Source of the DNA: Blastococcus sp. TF02-8
Lineage (GTDB): Bacteria; Actinomycetota; Actinomycetes; Mycobacteriales; Geodermatophilaceae
Assembly (NCBI RefSeq): GCF_003319175.1
Contig: NZ_QOHK01000004.1
Span: forward strand, 248,001-312,000
Direction of reading: 5' to 3'
DNA length: 64,000 nt
Below, piece by piece: positions 58,643 through 64,000 of this stretch (its first letter is position 1; each line of letters begins with the position of its first letter). The notes under the pieces are model-generated. The model searched no databases and was not told the DNA's origin. It was given only the letters and a program-made list of their open reading frames with translations. The position numbers were made by a program, and so were the translations under genes.

Positions 58643-59893
58643 GTGGAGCTTCGAGTGGACACCGATCCGGCCGAGGTGGGCATGGATGCCGGCCGGCTGG
58701 CCCGGATCGACCGGCGCCTGGCCCGGTACGTCGACGAGGGGCAGCTCCCCGGGTTCCTCGTCACCGTGGCGCGGCACGGGAAGCTCGTGCACGTCGGCTC
58801 CGGCGGCTCCCGCGACGTCGAGAACGGCCGGCCGGTCGAGCTCGACACCCGCTGGCGGATCTACTCGATGACCAAGCCGGTCACCTCGGTCGCGGCGATG
58901 ATGCTGTACGAGGAGGGCGCCTTCCAGCTCACCGACCCGATCTCCACCTGGCTGCCGGAGTTCGCCGAGACCCGCGTGTACGTGGCCGGGTCGGCGATGA
59001 AGCCGGTGACCGCGCCGCAGACCGAGCCGATCCGCGTGTGGCACCTGCTCACCCACACCTCCGGGCTCACGTACGGCTTCCACCACGCCCACCCGGTGGA
59101 CGCGATGTACCGGGCGATGGGCCACGAGTGGGGCACGCCGCCGGGCGCCGACTCTGCGGAGGTCTGCCGGCAGTGGGCGTCGGTGCCGCTGGTCTTCCAG
59201 CCGGGCAGCGAGTGGAACTACGGGGTCTCCACCGATGTCCTGGGCCGGTTGGTCGAGGTGATCTCGGGGCAGCCGCTGGACGAGTTCTTCGCCGAGCGCA
59301 TCTTCGCGCCGCTCGGCATGACCGACACGTCCTTCGGCCTGCGCCCGGAGGACGACGTCGACTCGCTGGCCCGGCTCTACGCCGCCGTGCCGGGGAAGCC
59401 CGGCGGCGCCCCGACCGGCTTCGCGCTCCTGGACGCGATGGGGCAGGCGGCGCACACCAAGCCGGCGTTCCTCTCCAGCGGAGGAGGACTCGTCTCCACC
59501 GCCGCCGACTACCTGCGCTTCGCGGAGATGCTGCGCCGCGGCGGGTCCTTCGACGGCGGCCGGCTGCTCGGCCCCCGCACGCTCGCCCACATGGTGCGCA
59601 ACCACATCCCCGGAAACCAGGACCTGGAGACCTTCGGCCGGCCGCTGTTCGCCGAGACGCCCCTGCGCGGGGTGGGCTTCGGCCTCGGGTTCTCCATGGT
59701 GCTGGACCCGGCCCACTACGGCGTCGTCGCCAGCGTCGGCGACTACGGCTGGGGCGGCGCGGCGTCGACGGCGTTCTACGTGGACCCGGTCGAGGACCTG
59801 ACGGTCACCTTCTACACGCAGCTGCTGCCCTCGAGCACGCTGCCGGTGCGCAACTACCTGCGCCAGCTGGTGAACCAGGCGATCGCCGACTGA
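58643..59893 (+). CDS. serine hydrolase of the beta-lactamase/EstB family
   Basis: A 416-residue class C-like serine hydrolase. The GTG at 58643 follows GGAGGT. The nucleophile motif is IYSMTKPVTS (S-x-x-K), the Tyr motif is in EWNYGVSTDVLG and the third element is GWGGAASTAF (KTG equivalent). HTSGLTYG is conserved in the esterase/penicillin-binding relatives. No signal peptide, so an intracellular esterase (EstB-like) is more likely than a beta-lactamase or carboxypeptidase. It is followed by the nested hairpins at 59904. Confidence 0.88.
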   Translation: MELRVDTDPAEVGMDAGRLARIDRRLARYVDEGQLPGFLVTVARHGKLVHVGSGGSRDVENGRPVELDTRWRIYSMTKPVTSVAAMMLYEEGAFQLTDPISTWLPEFAETRVYVAGSAMKPVTAPQTEPIRVWHLLTHTSGLTYGFHHAHPVDAMYRAMGHEWGTPPGADSAEVCRQWASVPLVFQPGSEWNYGVSTDVLGRLVEVISGQPLDEFFAERIFAPLGMTDTSFGLRPEDDVDSLARLYAAVPGKPGGAPTGFALLDAMGQAAHTKPAFLSSGGGLVSTAADYLRFAEMLRRGGSFDGGRLLGPRTLAHMVRNHIPGNQDLETFGRPLFAETPLRGVGFGLGFSMVLDPAHYGVVASVGDYGWGGAASTAFYVDPVEDLTVTFYTQLLPSSTLPVRNYLRQLVNQAIAD

Positions 59894-59903
59894 TGGCCGC
59901 GTT

Positions 59904-59989
59904 GATGATCAGGTGACCTGGTCATCACGGGTCCTCCCTCGCGGTCGACCGTGAGGGAGGACCCAGAACGATCAGGTCACCTGATCATC
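59904..59989. repeat. nested palindromic repeat, copy 1 (two stems)
   Basis: Outer arms GATGATCAGGTGACCTG (59904-59920) and the exact complement (59973-59989); inner arms GGGTCCTCCCTC (59929-59940) and GAGGGAGGACCC (59953-59964). The two nested stems fill the gap between convergent genes and should act as a two-way terminator. A partial copy is at 61395. Confidence 0.75.
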
Positions 59990-59996
59990 CGTGGCC

Positions 59997-60458
59997 CTAC
60001 AGGTAGCGGCGGTAGACGACGGTGGCGACCATCGCCGGCTTGCTGCCGCCCTCGATCTCCACGGTCACGGTGAGGCTCATCTGGACGCCCCCCTCGAACG
60101 GGGTCGCGGCCTCCATCGTGGCGCCGGCGCGCACCCGCGCGCCCACGGGCACCGGCGAGGGGAAACGCACCTTCTCCGTGCCGTAGTTGACGCCCATGCG
60201 GAAACCGCTGATCTCCACGATCTGCGGCACCAGCGAGGGAAGCAGCGACAGCGTCAGGTAGCCGTGGGCGATGGGGCCGCCGAACGGGCTCTCCTTCTTC
60301 GCGCGCTCGGGGTCGACGTGGATCCACTGGTGGTCACCGGTCGCCTCGGCGAACTGGTTCACCTGCTCCTGGGTGACCTCCACCCAGTCGCTGTAGCCCA
60401 GGTGCTTGCCCACCAGGCCCTGGACCCCCTCGACGCCCGCGGCCGTCGTCTGCGCCAT
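59997..60458 (-). CDS. MaoC-like (R)-specific enoyl-CoA hydratase
   Basis: A 153-residue hot-dog protein, paralogue of the one at 26356. It has ATGDHQWIHVD (catalytic Asp/His) and SPFGGPIAHGYLTLSLLPSL. ATG at 60458 is preceded by GAGG. Divergent from folP2 across 70 bp; the partner enzymes are not adjacent. Confidence 0.88.
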   Translation of the reverse strand: MAQTTAAGVEGVQGLVGKHLGYSDWVEVTQEQVNQFAEATGDHQWIHVDPERAKKESPFGGPIAHGYLTLSLLPSLVPQIVEISGFRMGVNYGTEKVRFPSPVPVGARVRAGATMEAATPFEGGVQMSLTVTVEIEGGSKPAMVATVVYRRYL

Positions 60459-60528
60459 CAGCTCTGCCTCCTCGTGCACGGTCTGGTTGGCTGACTCCAC
60501 CACACAACACGATGGGACGGGGAGCGGG

Positions 60529-61389
60529 TTGCTGCGACTGGGGGCTCTCGACGTGCCCGACGGCCGGTTCGTGGTGATGGCGATCGTGAACCGGACGCCG
60601 GACTCGTTCTACGACCGCGGCGCCACCTACGAGCTGGCCGCGGCAGTCGAGCGGGTGGACCAGGTGGTCGCCGAGGGCGCCGACATGGTCGACGTCGGCG
60701 GCGTGAAGGCCGCGCCCGGCGAGGAGGTCTCCCCCGCCGAGGAGATCCGTCGCACCGCCGACCTGGTGGCCGCGATCCGTGCCGCGCACCCGACGCTGCC
60801 GATCTCGATCGACACCTGGCGGGCGTCCGTCGCGCGCGAGGTGCTCGCTGCCGGCGCGGACATCGTCAACGACGCCTGGGGCGGGGTGGACCCGGAGCTC
60901 GCCGCGGTCGCCGCCGAGGCCGGCGCGGGCATCGTCTGCACGCACGCCGGCGGGCTGCCGCCCCGCACGCGGCCGCACCGGGTGACCTACGACGACGTCG
61001 TCGCCGACATCGTGGCCCGGACGACGGCGCTGGCCGAGGCGGCTGTGGCGGCGGGCGTGGACCGCGAGCGGGTGATGGTCGACCCGGGCCACGACTTCGG
61101 CAAGAACACCCGGCACTCGCTGGAGGCCACCCGGCGCATCGGCGAGCTGGTCGGTACGGGCTGGCCGGTGCTCATGGCGCTGTCGAACAAGGACTTCGTC
61201 GGCGAGACCCTCGACGTCCCGCTGGAGGGGCGGCTCACCGGCACCCTGGCGGCGACGGCGGTGAGCGCCTGGCTCGGCGCGCGGGTGTTCCGGGTGCACG
61301 ACGTCGCCGCGACCCGGCAGACGCTGGACATGGTCGCCTCGATCCAGGGCACCCGCCCGCCTGCGCGCACGGTCCGCGGCCTCGCGTAG
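60529..61389 (+). CDS. folP2: dihydropteroate synthase homologue FolP2
   Basis: A 286-residue TIM-barrel protein of the DHPS family, starting at the TTG at 60529 (GGGGAGC upstream). MAIVNRTPDSFYDRG, DMVDVGGVKAAPGEEVSP, ISIDTWRASVA, VNDAWGGVDPE, THAGGLPPRTRP and DPGHDFGKNTRHS match mycobacterial FolP2 (Rv1207) closely, including the SNKDFVGETL loop. In mycobacteria FolP2 is reported to lack dihydropteroate synthase activity, so a role in folate synthesis should not be assumed; substrate unknown. The Arg/Lys pattern of FolP1 is partly altered. Confidence 0.88.
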   Translation: MLRLGALDVPDGRFVVMAIVNRTPDSFYDRGATYELAAAVERVDQVVAEGADMVDVGGVKAAPGEEVSPAEEIRRTADLVAAIRAAHPTLPISIDTWRASVAREVLAAGADIVNDAWGGVDPELAAVAAEAGAGIVCTHAGGLPPRTRPHRVTYDDVVADIVARTTALAEAAVAAGVDRERVMVDPGHDFGKNTRHSLEATRRIGELVGTGWPVLMALSNKDFVGETLDVPLEGRLTGTLAATAVSAWLGARVFRVHDVAATRQTLDMVASIQGTRPPARTVRGLA

Positions 61390-61394
61390 CGCCC

Positions 61395-61476
61395 GTGATG
61401 ATCAGGTGACCTGATCAACACGGGTCCTACCTCGTGGTCGACCGTGAGGGAGGACCCGGAACGGTGAGGGAGGACG
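61395..61476. repeat. nested palindromic repeat, copy 2 (partial)
   Basis: Repeats GATGATCAGGTGACCTG, GGGTCCT, GGTCGACCGTGAGGGAGG as in the 59904 copy almost base for base over about 65 bp. The right outer arm is lost and replaced by a second GTGAGGGAGGAC. It lies between folP2 and the thioesterase. Confidence 0.7.
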
Positions 61477-61514
61477 TCGCCGACGCCGGCCCGGCGCCCC
61501 GCTAACGTCCGAGC

Positions 61515-61940
61515 ATGGCCGCCACCGGGTTCCACACCGCCGACGAGCTCAACGACCTCCTCCCGGGCACGTTCCCCGGCGTGCTCGGCATCGTCGTCGA
61601 CACCCACGAGCCGGGACTGCTCACCAGCCACCTCGACATCCGCCCGGAGCTGCTGGCCCCCAACGGCTACCTGCACGCCGGCACGGTGGTCACCCTGGCC
61701 GACACGAGCTGCGGCCTGCCCACCCGAGCGCTGCTGCCGGAGGGCTCCAGCGGCTTCACCACGATCGAGCTGAAGAGCAACCACCTGGGCACCGCGCGCG
61801 AGGGCCGGATCGCCTGCACCGCGACCAACGTGCACGCCGGGCGCACGACCCAGGTGTGGGACGCCGTGGTCAGCAACGCCGAGAGCGGGAAGACCATCGC
61901 ACTGTTCCGCTGCACCCAGTCGGTGCTCTGGCCCCGCTGA
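61515..61940 (+). CDS. PaaI-type hot-dog thioesterase
   Basis: A 141-residue thioesterase of the PaaI/YbgC-like 4HBT_3 group. NGYLHAGTVVTLADTSCG is the catalytic motif (HAG with downstream Asp) and GFTTIELKSNHLG the conserved second half. It likely frees CoA from small acyl- or phenylacetyl-CoA thioesters. It stands 80 bp before the acyl-CoA ligase on the same strand. Confidence 0.88.
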   Translation: MAATGFHTADELNDLLPGTFPGVLGIVVDTHEPGLLTSHLDIRPELLAPNGYLHAGTVVTLADTSCGLPTRALLPEGSSGFTTIELKSNHLGTAREGRIACTATNVHAGRTTQVWDAVVSNAESGKTIALFRCTQSVLWPR

Positions 61941-62020
61941 ACCGGGCGAACCCCCTTGTGAGCGGGGCCACGGTGGATGTGAGACTACGGCCACACACCC
62001 GTTCCGAGGAGGTCCCACCC

Positions 62021-63613
62021 GTGGCGCTGGCCAGCCGTTATCCCGACGTCGAGATCCCGAACCTCTCGGTCCCGGAGTTCGTCCTCGCCGCCGGCAAGGA
62101 CCGCCCCGACGCGCCCGCGCTGATCGACGGCATCAAGGGCGATGTGATCACCCACGGCCAGCTCGCCCAGTACGTCGACCGGGTGGCGGCCAACCTGCAC
62201 GCCCGCGGCCTGCGCAAGGGCGACGTCGTCGCCGTGTTCTGCCCGAACACCCCGTGGTTCCCGGTCGTCTTCCACGGCATCGCCGCCGCCGGCTGCGTGA
62301 TGAGCCCGATCAACTCGCTCTACACGCCCGACGAGATCGCGTTCCAGCTCAAGGACTCGGGCGCGAAGATGCTCATCACCATCTCGCTGTTCATGGACCG
62401 TGCGCAGGCCGCCGTGGAGAAGACGCCGGTCGACGAGGTCATCGTGCTCGACGGCTTCGAGGGCAAGGCGAACCTGTTCGACCTGCTGGGCGCCGACGCC
62501 CCCAGCGTGCAGGTCGACATCGACCCGGCCAACGACCTGGTCACGCTGCCCTACTCCAGCGGCACGACCGGGCTGCCCAAGGGCGTCATGCTCACCCACC
62601 GCAACCTGGTGGCCAACGTGGCACAGTGCCGCCCGCTGATCCAGCTCGGCGAGGACGAGCGGATCATCGCCGTCCTGCCGTTCTTCCACATCTACGGCCT
62701 GACCGTGCTGATGAACCAGGGCCTGGCCTGGGGCGGCGCCGTCGTCACCCTGCCGCGCTTCGAGCTCGAGGACTTCCTCCGCGCGATCCAGGACCACAAG
62801 ATCACCCGCGCGTTCGTCGCGCCGCCCATCCTGCTGGCCCTGGCCAAGCACCCGCTGGTCGACCAGTTCGACCTGTCGTCGCTGACCTCGATCCTGTCGG
62901 GCGCCGCCCCGCTCGACGAACAGCTGGCCCTGGCTGCCCAGGACCGGCTCCGCAAGGGCAACCCGGACGGCGTCAGCGTCGCGCAGGGCTACGGCATGAC
63001 CGAGCTCTCGCCGGTCTCGCACACGACGCCGGACGTCGGCTGCGAGCCCGAGGGGGCCGGTCAGCCGCCGAAGGGATCGGTCGGCTACGCGGTGCCCAAC
63101 ACCGAGTGCCGCCTGATCGACCCCTCCACCGGGGAGGACGCCGCCACCGGTGAGTCCGGTGAGCTCTGGGTCCGCGGGCCGCAGGTCATGAAGGGCTACC
63201 TGAACAACGAGGAGGCCACCCGGGGCACGGTGGACGCCGAGGGTTGGCTGCACACCGGCGACGTCGCGATCGTGGACGAGAACGGCGCCTACACCGTCGT
63301 CGACCGCGTCAAGGAGCTGATCAAGTACAAGGGCTACCAGGTGGCCCCCGCGGAGCTCGAGGCCGTGCTGATCAACCACCCGGAGATCGCCGACGCCGCG
63401 GTCATCGGCGTCCCGGACAAGGAGAGCGGCGAGGAGCTGCCCAAGGCGTTCGTGGTCCGCGCGCCGGGCTCGGAGCTCACCGAGGACGACGTGAAGGCGT
63501 ACATGAGCGAGAAGGTCGCGCCGCACAAGAAGATCCGCTTCGTCGAGTTCATCGAGCAGGTCCCGAAGTCGGCCGCCGGCAAGATCCTGCGCAAGGACCT
63601 CAAGGCCCGCTGA
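62021..63613 (+). CDS. 4-coumarate-CoA ligase-like AMP-dependent synthetase
   Basis: A 530-residue ANL-superfamily enzyme. GAGGAGG precedes the GTG at 62021. P-loop YSSGTTGLPKGVM, core YGMTEL, GWLHTGD, DRVKELIKYKGYQVAPAELE and the C-terminal catalytic Lys in SAAGKILRKDL are all present. It activates carboxylic acids to acyl-CoA through an acyl-adenylate; the 4CL-like branch suggests aromatic or medium-chain acids. A nearby thioesterase may reverse or proofread the reaction. Confidence 0.92.
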   Translation: MALASRYPDVEIPNLSVPEFVLAAGKDRPDAPALIDGIKGDVITHGQLAQYVDRVAANLHARGLRKGDVVAVFCPNTPWFPVVFHGIAAAGCVMSPINSLYTPDEIAFQLKDSGAKMLITISLFMDRAQAAVEKTPVDEVIVLDGFEGKANLFDLLGADAPSVQVDIDPANDLVTLPYSSGTTGLPKGVMLTHRNLVANVAQCRPLIQLGEDERIIAVLPFFHIYGLTVLMNQGLAWGGAVVTLPRFELEDFLRAIQDHKITRAFVAPPILLALAKHPLVDQFDLSSLTSILSGAAPLDEQLALAAQDRLRKGNPDGVSVAQGYGMTELSPVSHTTPDVGCEPEGAGQPPKGSVGYAVPNTECRLIDPSTGEDAATGESGELWVRGPQVMKGYLNNEEATRGTVDAEGWLHTGDVAIVDENGAYTVVDRVKELIKYKGYQVAPAELEAVLINHPEIADAAVIGVPDKESGEELPKAFVVRAPGSELTEDDVKAYMSEKVAPHKKIRFVEFIEQVPKSAAGKILRKDLKAR

Positions 63614-63631
63614 CCAAGGACCCCACCGTTC

Positions 63632-63677
63632 GCCCGCTCACGGCAGGCCCCGCGCCCGGGGCCCGCCGTGGGCGGGC
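63632..63677. terminator. terminator hairpin after acyl-CoA ligase
   Basis: GCCCGCTCACGGC and GCCGTGGGCGGGC form a 13-bp stem with one G-T wobble, around an inner GGCCCC/GGGGCC stem; 19 bp after the stop. Confidence 0.7.
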
Positions 63678-63712
63678 GGTGAGGAGCGGACGGTCGCCTT
63701 AGGGTCGTGGGC

Positions 63713-64000
63713 ATGCGTGCCGTGACGATCTCCGAGCCCGGTGGACCCGAGGCCCTGACCTGGGGCGAGGCCCCCGACCCGGTCTGCGGGCCCGGTGAGG
63801 TGATCGTCGACGTCGTCGCGACGGCGGTGAACCGCGCCGACCTGCTCCAGCGCCAGGGCTTCTACCCGCCCCCGAAGGGCGCCAGCGAGATCCTCGGCCT
63901 GGAGTGCAGCGGCATCGTCAGCGAGGTCGGCGAGGGCGTCACCGGCTGGTCGGTCGGCGACGAGGTGTGCGCGCTGCTGTCCGGCGGCGGCTACGCCGAA
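63713..64000 (+). CDS. NADPH:quinone oxidoreductase (PIG3-like), N-terminal part
   Basis: The first 96 residues of an MDR-family reductase; the window ends inside it. MRAVTISEPGGPEALTWGEA, NRADLLQRQGFYPPPKGASE, LGLECSGIVSEVG and DEVCALLSGGGYAE match the PIG3/zeta-crystallin-like quinone reductases, which lack zinc ligands. It reduces quinones with NADPH by one electron. It is read alone after the 63632 hairpin. Confidence 0.85.
   Translation, partial: MRAVTISEPGGPEALTWGEAPDPVCGPGEVIVDVVATAVNRADLLQRQGFYPPPKGASEILGLECSGIVSEVGEGVTGWSVGDEVCALLSGGGYAE

Overview
This window is about 73% GC, gene-dense and built almost wholly of actinobacterial genes: menaquinone MenB, glucosyl-3-phosphoglycerate synthase, FolP2, a class E sortase with its small partner, and an NDMA-dependent-type alcohol dehydrogenase. 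GTG and TTG starts and 4-bp start/stop overlaps are common. The formate dehydrogenase alpha gene carries an in-frame TAG exactly where the family has selenocysteine, followed by a bacterial SECIS-like hairpin. As I recall it, UAG-encoded selenocysteine has been reported for Geodermatophilus and Blastococcus, so a member of the Geodermatophilaceae is the best guess for the host. The assignment is inference from gene content.

Layout. 1-2.6 kb: end of an exopolysaccharide-type cluster with three GT4-like glycosyltransferases. 2.8-4.0 kb: a MetX-like acyltransferase/hydrolase next to a 36-codon relic of a glutamine synthetase tail. 4.1-6.0 kb: a zinc-ribbon unknown and a DUF559 gene flanked by inverted repeats. 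6.1-11.5 kb: formate dehydrogenase operon fdhA (UAG-Sec)-fdhB-nrfD type anchor. 11.6-12.7 kb: a frameshifted DUF559 gene between two copies of a 66-bp repeat. 12.7-18.1 kb: an SGNH-fold protein lacking most catalytic residues, and a translationally coupled pair of GGDEF-EAL proteins, each with a different domain degenerated. 18.2-25.6 kb: gpgS, GDPD, HAD phosphatase, Zn alcohol dehydrogenase, two TetR regulators, menB and a Gly-rich membrane protein. 25.7-32.7 kb: Nudix, MaoC, LOG, alpha/beta hydrolase, flavin reductase, diguanylate cyclase, and two membrane or lipid-associated unknowns. 32.8-35.4 kb: a secreted M6 metalloprotease and tRNA-Ser(UGA). 35.6-43 kb: an MFS carrier, an unknown, and a five-gene peptide ABC importer read as one overlapping operon. 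43.1-46.3 kb: sortase with small partner, acyl-CoA dehydrogenase, unknown. 46.4-52.8 kb: htdX-fabG4-fadA2 divergent from tetR-fadE5, the same gene set as the mycobacterial Rv0241c-Rv0244c region. 52.9-64 kb: TRIC-like channel, SpoIIE phosphatase, EAL protein, DUF1059 protein, HU, serine hydrolase, MaoC, FolP2, thioesterase, acyl-CoA ligase and the start of a quinone reductase.

Themes. Cyclic-di-GMP turnover is prominent (four GGDEF/EAL genes plus a multi-sensor PP2C phosphatase). Lipid and acyl-CoA chemistry dominates the right half. Three unrelated families of short palindromic repeats occupy intergenic gaps, several acting as hairpins between operon genes or convergent ends, and two lie around DUF559 genes. 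No CRISPR array, phage, IS element or rRNA was seen, and the other selenocysteine genes (selA, selB, selD, tRNA-Sec) are not in this window.
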